Positions 41,856 through 50,558 of a DNA stretch of 64,000 nucleotides are shown here, piece by piece. Origin of the DNA: CAYJPV01 sp964372095. GTDB taxonomy: Bacteria > Acidobacteriota > Vicinamibacteria > Vicinamibacterales > JAKQTR01. The position numbers and the translations under genes were made by a program. Numbering within the stretch: position 1 is the first letter of the stretch; each line of letters starts with the position of its first letter. Where the stretch lies: the NCBI GenBank assembly GCA_964372095.1, contig CAYJPV010000012.1:62001-126000 (forward strand), in the 5' to 3' direction. Under the pieces are notes generated by a model. It was given only the letters and a program-made list of their open reading frames with translations, was not told the origin of the DNA and did no database searches.

Positions 41856-42371
41856 ATGCCGGACGGGCAGGAACGTGAGCAGGACGGGTCAACGGCGCGC
41901 CGGTGGCTCCGGTCGGGCTGGAAGCACCGCGAAACCGTACTCTGGCTGGCGCTGGTGGCCATCGTCCTGATGGTTCAATGGCCAGTGCTGAAAGGATGGT
42001 ACTACCGGGCCACGGATGCGGCCGCACCGCCGTCCGCGGTGGTGTGGCAGGACGACCTTGAGGCCGCGCTCGCCACGGCGCGCGCGAGCGGCAGGGGCGT
42101 GCTCATCGAATTCTCGGCGTCCTGGTGTCCGTCGTGTATCGCGATGAAACACGAGGTGTGGCCCGATCCGGCCGTGGCACGGGCCGTCGAGACCGGCTAC
42201 GTCGCGGTGAGTGTGGACACCGACCGGAACGGTGTGCTGCCTGCCCGCTACGAGGTGGACACCATCCCGACGCTGCTCCTCCTCGACGCCGACGGCCGTG
42301 TGCTGAAGCGCAACGACGGTTTCCTGCCCAGGTCGGGCATCCTCCGGTTCCTCGCCGAAGCGGCGCGGTGA
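41856..42371 (+). CDS. Membrane-anchored thioredoxin-like protein
   Basis: A 171-residue protein: a short cytoplasmic N-terminus, one helix at about 28-47 (TVLWLALVAIVLMVQWPVLK), and a periplasmic thioredoxin domain with the redox motif FSASWCPSCIAMKHEVW and the cis-proline in DTIPTLLLLDADG. It resembles the C-terminal domain of DsbD and related thiol-disulfide exchange proteins. GGAAGGG precedes the ATG by about 8 nt. It is convergent with the Ehr operon, 55 bp apart. A role in delivering reductant to periplasmic proteins is inferred. Confidence 0.88.
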   Translation: MPDGQEREQDGSTARRWLRSGWKHRETVLWLALVAIVLMVQWPVLKGWYYRATDAAAPPSAVVWQDDLEAALATARASGRGVLIEFSASWCPSCIAMKHEVWPDPAVARAVETGYVAVSVDTDRNGVLPARYEVDTIPTLLLLDADGRVLKRNDGFLPRSGILRFLAEAAR

Positions 42372-42426
42372 CCGCGGTTGGCCGTCGTATGCCCGCGGCG
42401 GTCGGCCGCTCCAGGATGGTGTTGTC

Positions 42427-43266
42427 TCACGGCAGGCGGGCTTCGCGCAGCCCCATCGCCACGAGCAACCCGTTGAGGATGGCTTGCGGACGAGGCGGGC
42501 ACCCCGGCACGTACACGTCCACGGGCAGTACCCTGTCGATGCCGCCCACGGCCGCGTAGGTGCCCTCGCCGAAGATCCCGCCGCTGCATCCGCAGGCGCC
42601 CACCGCGACGACGATCCGCGGCTCCGGTGTGGCCTCGTACGTCCGGCGGAGCGCCACCTCCATGTTTCGCGTCACCGGGCCAGTGACGAGCAGCACGTCG
42701 GCGTGGCGCGGGCTGGCGACGAGGTGAATGCCGAAACGCTCGAGGTCGTAGACCGGATTGGCGGTGGCCGCGATTTCCAGTTCGCATCCGTTGCAGCTGC
42801 CAGCGTCCACCTGGCGCACGTGCAGGGACCGTCCCAGCGCGCCACGGATCCGCCGCCGCAACCGCTCGGCCCCTGCGGCGAGGCTCTCTCCTGCCCGAAA
42901 CCCGGTGTCACACAACACGCCGCGCCCCGTGGCGGCATCGACGGCAAACGACGCGGTCGCGGTCAGTTGCTCGCGGCTGTACGCCGCGACGTCGATCGCC
43001 GTGGACACGGTGATGGCGCCCTCGGGACAAGCCTCCACGCACCGCTGGCACTGGATGCATGCGCCGTACGACAGCGACACGATCTTCTGGTTTCCGGCCA
43101 CGGGCCGGACCCGGATGGCCTCTGTCGGGCACGACGTGGCGCACGCGTCGCACGCCGCGCACCGGGCAAAGTCAATGACAGGGAACCCGAACGCCGCGGA
43201 GCCGCCGAAGGGGTTCTCCTCGGTTCTGACGCCGGTCTTCAGGCTATTGACGATGAGACTGATCAT
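42427..43266 (-). CDS. Ehr/hydrogenase-4-like complex: fused ferredoxin (HyfH-like) and NuoB/HyfI-like subunit
   Basis: A 279-residue fusion. The N-terminal part carries two 4Fe-4S sites of bacterial-ferredoxin type: Cys36/39/42/46 (CAACDACATSCP) and Cys70/73/76/80 (CIQCQRCVEACP). The C-terminal part is the small (NuoB/HyfI) subunit with the proximal-cluster cysteines in SCNGCELE, VGACGCSGG and GCPPRP, all present. In Hyf and Hyc these are two separate proteins, so the fusion is notable. It is the last gene of the operon. Electrons would pass from the ferredoxin domain to the N2-like cluster. The physiological donor is unknown. Confidence 0.88.
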   Translation of the reverse strand: MISLIVNSLKTGVRTEENPFGGSAAFGFPVIDFARCAACDACATSCPTEAIRVRPVAGNQKIVSLSYGACIQCQRCVEACPEGAITVSTAIDVAAYSREQLTATASFAVDAATGRGVLCDTGFRAGESLAAGAERLRRRIRGALGRSLHVRQVDAGSCNGCELEIAATANPVYDLERFGIHLVASPRHADVLLVTGPVTRNMEVALRRTYEATPEPRIVVAVGACGCSGGIFGEGTYAAVGGIDRVLPVDVYVPGCPPRPQAILNGLLVAMGLREARLP

Positions 43267-43286
43267 CGGACCCGTCCAGGCTTCGG

Positions 43287-44867
43287 TTACCGGTCGTTGC
43301 CGGAGTACGAAAGGTTAAAACTCTTATTGATCACCGGGAAGTCCGGCATGATGTCGCCCGGGACGGCCTGCACGAGCCCTGGCCAGTTCAGGAAACTCGG
43401 GTCGGTCACCTTGACCCGCGTCACGCTACCGCCGTCGTCCGTGCACACCCAGTGCAGGCACGGCCCGCGCCAGGCTTCGGCCCAGCCGAGCGCGGCCGCC
43501 CGCGGGGGCAGAACCTCAGGCAGGGGTACGCGCAGGGGGCCGTCGGGCAGCGCCTGCAGCACCTGCCGGACGATCGAAATCGACTGTTCGATCTCGCGGG
43601 CGCGCACCATCAGCCGGGCCCGCACGTCGCCGCCCTCCTCCACCGGCACCACGAAACGAAGGCCTGCATACCCGTCGTGGGGATGGTCCCGGCGCAGGTC
43701 CGCGTCGATCCCCGACGCCCGCCCGGCGACGCCGACAATCCCGAGATCCCGGGCCGCCTGGTTCGTCAAGGTGCCGGTTCCGTCGATCCGGTCGGTGAAG
43801 GTCCCGGCATCAATGAGCAGGGCGAGCAGTTGCTCGAACGCCTTCGCGAAGGTGACGAGATGGCGCTGCAGCGCGCCGCCATGTTCCGGCGCCAGATCGC
43901 GTGACACACCACCCAGAGCGACGGCGTTTCTCATCAGGCGTGTGCCGAAACACCGGTCCTGCATCCGGAGCAGGTCTTCGCGCAGCAACTGCGCCCGGCT
44001 CGCCGGTACGGTGAACGCCACGTCCGTCGCCATCGCGCCGATGTCCGAGATGTGGTTGTAGAGCCGCTCGAGTTCCAGCAGCAGGGTTCGCAGCGCGCGT
44101 GCCCGAGGGGGCACGTCGACACCGGCCAGGCGCTCGATGGCATGGGCGAAGGCCAGGGCGTGGCCCACCGTGGTATCGCCGGAGATCGACTCGGCGAGCA
44201 GCAGTCCGTGGCGCCACGGGAGGCGCTCGAAACGTTTCTCGATCCCTTTGTGCACGTAGAACAGCCGGAGCTGGAGGTACAACACCGGTTCGCCGGCGAC
44301 GCCGAACCGGAAGTGGCCGGGCTCGATGATGCCGGCATGCACGGGCCCCACCGGCACCTGGAACACGCCCTCGCCCGTGACCGGACGGAAGGGATGGGCA
44401 TCGCTCGTCACCCGGGGCACCTGCGTGGTGTCCGCGAAGTCTTTGCGCAGGGCCCAGGCGCCGTCGGGCCAGTCATCGTGTACCGCCACCGGCGCTGGAT
44501 TCGGATGGCCGTCCGGCGACAGCCCGAAGACGTCCCTGATCTCGCGCTCGAACCAGTTCGCAACGGGATGCGCGACCGAGATGGACGGAAAGGCTGCCAC
44601 CGCGGGGTCCACGGGGGCGGCCACGCGCAGGAACGTGTTCAGCCTCGGCAGCGACCAGACGTGGTGAACGACGAACGTGCCCGTCTCGCGGCGTGCGTCC
44701 GTCGCGAAGAGCGACAGGAGGCGCCCATCGAGATCCCGCGCGATCCGATCGGCCAGGGCCGGCAGGTCGGGCGTTCCGACGTTGAGCACCAATTCGCCGG
44801 CGTGGGCCTCGCGCACCGCGCCGCCCTCCACGCCGAGCGCCGTTGCGACGACAGCCTGTGTGCTCAC
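43287..44867 (-). CDS. Ehr complex large subunit (NuoCD/HyfG-like) lacking NiFe ligands
   Basis: A 526-residue fusion of a NuoC-like domain (about 1-160; ANWFEREIRDVFGLSPDGHP) and a NuoD/HycE-like large subunit. Where [NiFe] hydrogenases have RxCGxC the sequence is LLLAESISGDTTVGHALAFA, and where they have DPCxxC it is KSFNLSYSGNDR. All four metal-binding cysteines are thus replaced, as in complex I and in energy-converting-hydrogenase-related (Ehr) complexes. GTG at 44867 overlaps the upstream stop by 4 nt (GTGA). It cannot be a hydrogenase; it may couple an unknown redox reaction to ion pumping. Confidence 0.9.
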   Translation of the reverse strand: MSTQAVVATALGVEGGAVREAHAGELVLNVGTPDLPALADRIARDLDGRLLSLFATDARRETGTFVVHHVWSLPRLNTFLRVAAPVDPAVAAFPSISVAHPVANWFEREIRDVFGLSPDGHPNPAPVAVHDDWPDGAWALRKDFADTTQVPRVTSDAHPFRPVTGEGVFQVPVGPVHAGIIEPGHFRFGVAGEPVLYLQLRLFYVHKGIEKRFERLPWRHGLLLAESISGDTTVGHALAFAHAIERLAGVDVPPRARALRTLLLELERLYNHISDIGAMATDVAFTVPASRAQLLREDLLRMQDRCFGTRLMRNAVALGGVSRDLAPEHGGALQRHLVTFAKAFEQLLALLIDAGTFTDRIDGTGTLTNQAARDLGIVGVAGRASGIDADLRRDHPHDGYAGLRFVVPVEEGGDVRARLMVRAREIEQSISIVRQVLQALPDGPLRVPLPEVLPPRAAALGWAEAWRGPCLHWVCTDDGGSVTRVKVTDPSFLNWPGLVQAVPGDIMPDFPVINKSFNLSYSGNDR

Positions 44868-46348
44868 TGCCCCCCCCACACCACCTGCGTGGCTGCGTGG
44901 ACGAGGGCCAGCAGCGGACCCGGCAGGTAGAACGCCGAGCCCACCGCGAGGGCCGCGGCGCAGGCCGTCGCACCCATCCCGATGTCCACACGCTCGCCGT
45001 CCGGCGGAACACGGCCGGTCTCGCGTGTCGGGCCCAGGGTCAGTCGGCCGATCTGGTAGATGAAGCCGCAGAACAGCATGACCAGCGCGGCCAGAAACAC
45101 ACTGGTCGCCACGACGTGGGGTCCCCCGAAACCCGCCCGGAGGATGGTCATTTCGCTGAAGAACAGGCCGAACGGCGGCGAACCGGTGACCATCAGCGCC
45201 GACAGGATCAGGAACCCGCTGGCCACGGGCGTACGGCCGATCGAGCCCCCGCCGATGGCGTCGAAGTCCGACGACCGGTGGAGTTGCGCGACGGTGCCGG
45301 CCGACAACAGCACCACCGGCTTGGCGAACGTGTGATAGGTCATGTGGAGGATCGCGCCCAAGACGCCTGCTCTCACGCCAAGGCCCACGCCCACCGCCAT
45401 GATCCCGACGTGTTCGATGCTCGAGTAGGCGATCAGGCGTTTCAGGTTCCACTGGATCAGGATGAACGGCGTAGCCACGAGGACCGAGGCCAGCCCGAGC
45501 GCCAGCAGCAGGTTCTCCGAGAATCCGGGCCCCAAGGAGGCCTTCGAAATCAGGTGAATCCGCAGGATGCAGTACATCGCGCCGTTCAGCATGCCGACGG
45601 CCATGAGCACCACGGCCGGGGACGGCGCTTCGCGGTACGCATCCGGCTTCCACGTATGCATGGGCGCGAGGCCCGCTTTGGTCCCGTAGCCAATCAGGGC
45701 GAAGACGACACCCAGCCTCAACGTGAAGGGATGCAGGTCGCCTGCGACACGGATGAACTGCGTCCAGTTCAGCGCGGCCATACCTTCGCCGAGCCGTCCC
45801 TGGGCGGAGGCGAAGAGCAGCACGGTGCCAAGCAGGGCGAACGCCAGGCCCAGGCTGCCGAGCACCAGGAACTTCCAGGCGGCCTCGAGCGACGTGTCGC
45901 GATCGTGAAACGCCACAAGGAAGACGGACGTCAGCGTCGTGAGCTCCACGGCAATCCAGAGGATGCCGAGGTTGTTCGACACGGACACCAGGAGCATGGC
46001 GAACACGTACGCCGGGATCAGGCCGTAGAACTCGCGCCGCTGGCGCCGCGTGACAAGCCCGCGGTCTTCATTGCGCCGCAAGTACCCGACGCCGTAGGCC
46101 GCGGCGAGCAGGCCCACGAATCCGCACAACACGAGGACGAGGGCCGACAGGCCGTCCACCCGCAGCGCATCGGCGAACGCGGACGGCGTCCGGCCCGCCA
46201 GAAACTCCCCGGCTGTCGCGAGGCAGAGGGCGAAGGTCATCGCCAGTCCGCCGAGCATGCCGGCTTCCCGGTACGGACGGCGAACGGCCAGACTCCCGAC
46301 CGCAGCCGTGATCAGCGGAACGACCAGCGTCCACAGGAGCAGGTTCAC
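44864..46348 (-). CDS. Ehr complex membrane subunit, HyfF/NuoN-like
   Basis: A 494-residue proton-translocating NADH-quinone-oxidoreductase-family protein with about 14 membrane helices. Conserved charged residues of the antiporter-like family appear as the Glu in WIAVELTTLTSVFL, the Lys in YGTKAGLAPMHTWKPDAY, and the downstream Lys in FILIQWNLKRLIAYSSIEH. GTG at 46348 has AAGGA 6 nt ahead and lies 1 nt after the preceding stop. It would form part of the ion-pumping arm. Confidence 0.9.
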   Translation of the reverse strand: MNLLLWTLVVPLITAAVGSLAVRRPYREAGMLGGLAMTFALCLATAGEFLAGRTPSAFADALRVDGLSALVLVLCGFVGLLAAAYGVGYLRRNEDRGLVTRRQRREFYGLIPAYVFAMLLVSVSNNLGILWIAVELTTLTSVFLVAFHDRDTSLEAAWKFLVLGSLGLAFALLGTVLLFASAQGRLGEGMAALNWTQFIRVAGDLHPFTLRLGVVFALIGYGTKAGLAPMHTWKPDAYREAPSPAVVLMAVGMLNGAMYCILRIHLISKASLGPGFSENLLLALGLASVLVATPFILIQWNLKRLIAYSSIEHVGIMAVGVGLGVRAGVLGAILHMTYHTFAKPVVLLSAGTVAQLHRSSDFDAIGGGSIGRTPVASGFLILSALMVTGSPPFGLFFSEMTILRAGFGGPHVVATSVFLAALVMLFCGFIYQIGRLTLGPTRETGRVPPDGERVDIGMGATACAAALAVGSAFYLPGPLLALVHAATQVVWGGQ

Positions 46349-46349
46349 G

Positions 46350-47000
46350 TCATCCTTTCAGATTCGAAAGACGGCTCACGTCCATCGACTCGAAACGGTC
46401 GACGATCCGACGGACGAGCATGCCGAGGATCAGCACGGCGAGAATCACGTCAAACGAAATGCCGAGTTCCACGATCAGGGGCATGCCGGTGGTGACACCG
46501 ACGGCCACGAGGAACACGGCGTTCTCCACGGTCAGGATGGCGAGGATCTGCGAGATCGCCTTGCGCCGTGTCACCATCAGGAACAGGCCGATCAGCAGCA
46601 GCGCGAGGGCCACGCCAATGATGTGGTGGCTGACGCCGCGGGCGCCTTCCGGAAACCCCGTGCTCACGCGATACCCGACGACCGTGAGGGCCAGGCACAC
46701 CAGCAACGACGCCGGGACGTTCAGAAGCGGCTCGATCTCGCGATGAATCCCCACCCGATCGACCGTGCGCATCAGGAAGAGAGGGATCAGGACGGCCTTG
46801 AGGATCACGGTCATCGCCGCCGTGACGAAGAGCTCCGGCCGCCCGTCGGCAATCGCCATCGTCGCGGCCACCACGCCGAGCAGCAGGGACTGCAGTCCGT
46901 ACAGCCGGACCGCCGTCAGCAGCGCCTTCTGGCCGACCATGAGGTAGCCGCTCACGAGCATGCCGGCCGCACAGAAGATGAGGACTTCGTTTGCCGTCAT
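46350..47000 (-). CDS. Ehr complex membrane subunit, HyfE-like
   Basis: A 216-residue polytopic protein with about seven helices, matching HyfE (hydrogenase-4 subunit E, NuoK-related in its second half: QILAILTVENAVFLVAVG with the conserved membrane Glu). HyfE is found only in Hyf-type and Ehr-type complexes and not in complex I, so it helps class the operon. A GAAGGG precedes the ATG by about 6 nt. Confidence 0.9.
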   Translation of the reverse strand: MTANEVLIFCAAGMLVSGYLMVGQKALLTAVRLYGLQSLLLGVVAATMAIADGRPELFVTAAMTVILKAVLIPLFLMRTVDRVGIHREIEPLLNVPASLLVCLALTVVGYRVSTGFPEGARGVSHHIIGVALALLLIGLFLMVTRRKAISQILAILTVENAVFLVAVGVTTGMPLIVELGISFDVILAVLILGMLVRRIVDRFESMDVSRLSNLKG

Positions 47001-47010
47001 GGGCCGCCCT

Positions 47011-47967
47011 TCAGAGGAACCGGATCGCCAGAGCCAGGAACGCCAGGCCCAGTGAGAGTGAAATGAGTTCGGGCACGCGGAACAGCCGCAGCTTGGCGTT
47101 CGTGCTCTCGGTCACGGTGACGGCAACGGCCAGCAGGAAGACCTTCCCGATCCAGGCGAGCAGGGACACCAGCAGCGGTCCTGGGGCGACGCTGGTGGCC
47201 ATGCCCAGCGGCAGGAACAGGTTGACGAGCAGGGTCAGGTACAGCAGTTCCTTGAGCGCCGACGCCCACTCCACCAGCGCGAGGTCCGGGCCGGCGTATT
47301 CGAGGACCATGGCCTCGTGAATCATCGTCAACTCGAGGTGCGTGGCCGGGTTGTCCACCGGCACACGTCCCGTTTCGGCGACGACGATGATGAACAGGCC
47401 GACCAGGGCGAGCAGATCGCTGGGGTGGTACGCCGGGCCCTGGTGCACGAGGTTGCGGACCAGGACACCCAGGTTGAGGGACCCGCCCGCCAGGGCGCAG
47501 GCGAACAGGCCCAACATCAGCGCGGGCTCGGCCAGGGCCGCGATCGTCATGTCCCGGCTCGCGCCCATGCCGCCGAAGGGGCTGCCGGTGTCCAGGGCCG
47601 CGCTGGCCAGCGCAAAACGGCCGAGGGCCAGGGCTCCCACCAGCAGCAGCACGCCGCCGGCGGCTTCGAGCGGCGCGGCGGTCACCAGCACCGGGACGAG
47701 TGACGTGGCCGCGACCACCGCCGCGAAGTACACGCGCGGGCCGGCGGCGTAGAGCCACGACGCCGCCTCGGGACGCAGCGGCTCCTTGCGGAACTGCTTG
47801 GCCAGATCGTAGTACCCCTGCAGGAGCGGCGGCCCCTGACGGTGCTGCAGACGCGCCTTCATCTTCTTGATGAGCGTTCGCAGGAACGGCGCCGCGACGA
47901 GCAGGCCCGCGGCCTGCGCAATCGTCACCCCGGCATTCGCCAGCGTCTCCAGCACCCCGGCAACCAT
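47011..47967 (-). CDS. Ehr complex membrane subunit, HyfC/NuoH-like
   Basis: A 318-residue NuoH-family protein with about eight helices. The family landmarks are KMKARLQHRQGPPLLQGYYD near the N-terminus, AETGRVPVDNPATHLELTMI and IHEAMVLEYAGPDLAL. The ATG at 47967 overlaps the HyfB stop codon by one base (TGATG), with GGAG 6 nt ahead; an earlier GTG in the same frame is less likely. In complex I this subunit links the hydrophilic arm to the pump arm. Confidence 0.9.
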   Translation of the reverse strand: MVAGVLETLANAGVTIAQAAGLLVAAPFLRTLIKKMKARLQHRQGPPLLQGYYDLAKQFRKEPLRPEAASWLYAAGPRVYFAAVVAATSLVPVLVTAAPLEAAGGVLLLVGALALGRFALASAALDTGSPFGGMGASRDMTIAALAEPALMLGLFACALAGGSLNLGVLVRNLVHQGPAYHPSDLLALVGLFIIVVAETGRVPVDNPATHLELTMIHEAMVLEYAGPDLALVEWASALKELLYLTLLVNLFLPLGMATSVAPGPLLVSLLAWIGKVFLLAVAVTVTESTNAKLRLFRVPELISLSLGLAFLALAIRFL

Positions 47968-50006
47968 CAGCTTCTCCACCACACGAACAGGACCAGGCCG
48001 ACCACCAGGGCGATGACATATGCCAGGTAGGCGTGCAGGCTGCCCGCCTGCAGCATCTTCATGCCTTCAGCGGCCCGCATCACGGTGCGCACCAGCGGGT
48101 CGTACACGTGGCGCTCGAAGGTCGGTTCGATCTCCGCGGAGTACCGGACTTCGCGCGGGAAATAGGGCGACACGTCGGCCAGGGGCTCGACGAGCCGCGT
48201 GGGCCGGTAGATGGCACCGAAGATCAGCATGATCGGCTTCGAGAATGCCGTGGCCGTGTATTCGGTCTCGGCCGTCAGTTCGCCGCCGCAGCCCCACGTC
48301 GGCACCCGGCGGATGGCCGCCCGCGAGCGGCGGGCCAGCAGCCACGCCAGGCCGCCGGCCCCGAGCAGGACTACCGCGAACGCCGCTGGCACCAGCCGGT
48401 CGAAGGCTTGGAGTCCGGACGCCACCACCAGCCCGCCCTGCACGAAGTCGGCTGGCGAGCGCATGCCGGGCAGCCCGATCGTCACGCGCTCAATCGCGCC
48501 GAGCACGACCCCCGGGAACAGGCCCAGCGCGATGCACGTCGCGGCGAGGAAGACCTGGGGCACCAGCGTCACGGCGGACTGTTCGACGGCGGCGGCGGCT
48601 TCGGGGCTGCGGGGCAACGCCAGGAACGTGATCCCGAACGCCTTGACGAAACAGGCGGCCGCCAGCGCGGCCGTCAGCGCCAGCAGAGCGCCGCCCAGGG
48701 GAAAGAGCAGGTGGACGATCGGTTCGGCAGATCCCCGGAAGCCGAACAGGAACGCCTGGAACGTGAGCCACTCGCTCACGAACCCGTTCAGGGGCGGCAA
48801 GCCCGAGATGGCGAGGGCCCCGACCAGGAACAGGGCGCCCGTCCAGGGCATCCGCCGGAGCAGTCCGCCGAAGTGCTCGATCTGCTTCGTGCCGACGGCC
48901 ATCACCACGTTACCCGCCCCAAGAAAGAGGAGCGCCTTGAACACCGCGTGATTCATGACATGGTAGAGGCCGGCCGCCGTCCCGATGGCGGCAAGGTCCG
49001 CACGGCCGTAGGCCAGTCCCATCATGCCCGCGCCGAGGCCAAGCAGGATGATGCCGATGTTCTCGATGCTGTGGTACGCCAGCAGCCGCTTCAAGTCGTG
49101 CTGCATCAGGGCGTAGAGCACGCCCAGCACGGCCGACGCCCCGCCCACCGCCACGATGAACACACCCCAGTACAAGTCGGGGGTCCCGAGCCCGAAGGCG
49201 CACACCCGCACCATGCCGTAGATCCCCGTCTTCACGAGCACACCGGACATCAGCGCCGAGACGTTGGTCGGCGCGGCCGGATGGGCTTCGGGGAGCCAGA
49301 TGTGCAGCGGGACGATACCGGCTTTCACGCCGAAGCCGAGGACGAAGAGCAGAAACAGCACCTGCCGGGTCGTGCCGCCCACGACGTCGCCGGCCAGAAT
49401 GACGGCGAAGGCCGTGGATCCCGACGCGGAGGCCAGCACCAGGAACCCCGCGATGAGGCAGCCCGTCCCGACGTGTGACATCACCAGATACAGGAACGCC
49501 GCACGCCGGGACGCCTGCGCCTCGTGGTCGGTCGCCACGAGCGCCGCGGTCGCCAGAGTCATCAACTCCCAGGCACAGAGGAACGCGAAGACATCGGCAG
49601 CGGTGAAGACGAGTTCCACCGTGCCCAGCAGAATGTTGAGGCCGGCGCCAATAAACGCCGACCGGCTTCTGACGTGCGGATGGCGCACGTACCCGAGACT
49701 GTAAACCGCCAGGGGGACTGCCACGACGGACAGCACGAGCAGGAACCACGCAGACAGCGCATCGACCGCGTACGTGAGTTCGAAGCCGGACACGCCGTGC
49801 AGCAGCTGAAATCGCTGCACCGGCGTGCCGCCGGCCAGGACGGCCACCGCGACCAACCCGGTCAGAAGCGACGCCACGGCGGAACCCAGGAAAGCGATGC
49901 GGCGCGCCGCCTCCCCGTGGCGGGCCGCCAGTACGGCTCCGGCGGCCGCCAGCAGCCTGATCGCCAGGGCCACCGGCAGGCCCATCAGGGGATCGAGTGA
50001 AGTCAT
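47967..50006 (-). CDS. Ehr complex membrane subunit, HyfB/NuoL-like
   Basis: A 679-residue antiporter-like subunit with about 16 helices. Conserved elements are the Glu in FAFLCAWELMTLATAALV, the Lys in GFGVKAGIVPLHIWLPEAHP and ALMQHDLKRLLAYHSIENIG. The C-terminus has an extra membrane-exposed segment (EPTFERHVYDPLVRTVMRAA) and a last helix, as in HyfB. It follows the ArsR gene by 7 nt and is the first structural gene of the operon. Confidence 0.92.
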   Translation of the reverse strand: MTSLDPLMGLPVALAIRLLAAAGAVLAARHGEAARRIAFLGSAVASLLTGLVAVAVLAGGTPVQRFQLLHGVSGFELTYAVDALSAWFLLVLSVVAVPLAVYSLGYVRHPHVRSRSAFIGAGLNILLGTVELVFTAADVFAFLCAWELMTLATAALVATDHEAQASRRAAFLYLVMSHVGTGCLIAGFLVLASASGSTAFAVILAGDVVGGTTRQVLFLLFVLGFGVKAGIVPLHIWLPEAHPAAPTNVSALMSGVLVKTGIYGMVRVCAFGLGTPDLYWGVFIVAVGGASAVLGVLYALMQHDLKRLLAYHSIENIGIILLGLGAGMMGLAYGRADLAAIGTAAGLYHVMNHAVFKALLFLGAGNVVMAVGTKQIEHFGGLLRRMPWTGALFLVGALAISGLPPLNGFVSEWLTFQAFLFGFRGSAEPIVHLLFPLGGALLALTAALAAACFVKAFGITFLALPRSPEAAAAVEQSAVTLVPQVFLAATCIALGLFPGVVLGAIERVTIGLPGMRSPADFVQGGLVVASGLQAFDRLVPAAFAVVLLGAGGLAWLLARRSRAAIRRVPTWGCGGELTAETEYTATAFSKPIMLIFGAIYRPTRLVEPLADVSPYFPREVRYSAEIEPTFERHVYDPLVRTVMRAAEGMKMLQAGSLHAYLAYVIALVVGLVLFVWWRS

Positions 50007-50013
50007 GGGACCG

Positions 50014-50355
50014 TCAGCCTCGCCGCGTTTCCCGCTGCAGTTCCCGCAGCATGCCTCGCGTATCGACGAGGTGGTTGTTGAAGATCCGACGTGCGACGTC
50101 CAGCAAGTCGTCGATCGCGGGGTCGCGCACGGAATACCGCGTCGAGAGCCCGACTTTGCGGGCCGTCACGATGCCTCGATTGCGCAGCACCGCCAGTTGT
50201 TGCGACACCACCGGCTGTTCGAGGCCCAGGTCGTCCTGCAGTTCCTGGACGGACCGCTCACCCCGCACGAGCAGTTCAAGCAGCTTGATTCTGAGCGGGT
50301 GGGCCAGCGCACGGAAGAACTGCGCCTTGAATGTCTGGAGCGGACTCGCACCCAT
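50014..50355 (-). CDS. ArsR-family transcriptional regulator leading the Ehr operon
   Basis: A 113-residue ArsR/SmtB-fold winged helix (RALAHPLRIKLLELLVRGER, EQPVVSQQLAVLRNRGIVTA). It contains no cysteine and no obvious metal-site pair, so it is unlikely to be a thiol-based arsenic or cadmium sensor; the signal is unknown. A GGGGGAAC lies just before the ATG. As the first gene of the hydrogenase-4-like operon, with an AT-rich region upstream, it probably controls that operon. Confidence 0.9.
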   Translation of the reverse strand: MGASPLQTFKAQFFRALAHPLRIKLLELLVRGERSVQELQDDLGLEQPVVSQQLAVLRNRGIVTARKVGLSTRYSVRDPAIDDLLDVARRIFNNHLVDTRGMLRELQRETRRG

Positions 50356-50399
50356 CTGTTCCCCCCGCTGGTCCCCGCCACGGCGACGGCGCCCGTGGC

Positions 50400-50432
50400 T
50401 GCACTATATAGAAATAATCATATATCAAGATA
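50400..50432 (-). promoter_or_regulatory. AT-rich promoter/operator of the ArsR-Ehr operon
   Basis: About 33 bp of strongly AT-rich DNA (TATATAGAAATAATC, then ATATATC) stands out from the GC-rich surroundings, 45-77 bp upstream of the ArsR ATG. It includes TATATA and TTGATA on the minus strand, and a loose inverted repeat ATATAT-N10-TATATA. A promoter with an overlapping ArsR site is inferred; the exact -35/-10 pair is ambiguous. Confidence 0.5.
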
Positions 50433-50558
50433 TTCGGCGATCGGCTATCGGCTATCGACTATCGGCTATCGGCTATCGGCTTGCTTCCTGCTTCCTACTT
50501 CCTACTTCCTACTTCCTACTTCCTACATGTCCCATGTCCCATGCCCCATGTACCGTGC
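50433..50558. repeat. Composite heptad array: 18 in-phase units of three sequence families
   Basis: Exactly 126 bp hold 18 consecutive 7-bp units with no change of register: seven ATCGGCT-type (50433-50481), six TGCTTCC/TACTTCC (50482-50523), then TACATGT, CCCATGT, CCCATGC, CCCATGT and ACCGTGC (50524-50558). The block lies between the ArsR-Ehr promoter and the leader of the BadF-type gene. The remaining 173 bp to that gene show only a TATATT (50625-50630) that could be a -10 box. Confidence 0.95.

Noticed and set aside
42427..50006. Genuine [NiFe] hydrogenase-4 or formate hydrogenlyase
   Set aside because: The large subunit lacks all four NiFe-binding cysteines, and no formate dehydrogenase or maturation genes are present.
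42427..50006. Respiratory complex I (Nuo)
   Set aside because: HyfE and HyfB/HyfF-type subunits are present, while NuoE/F/G, NuoA and NuoJ are absent.
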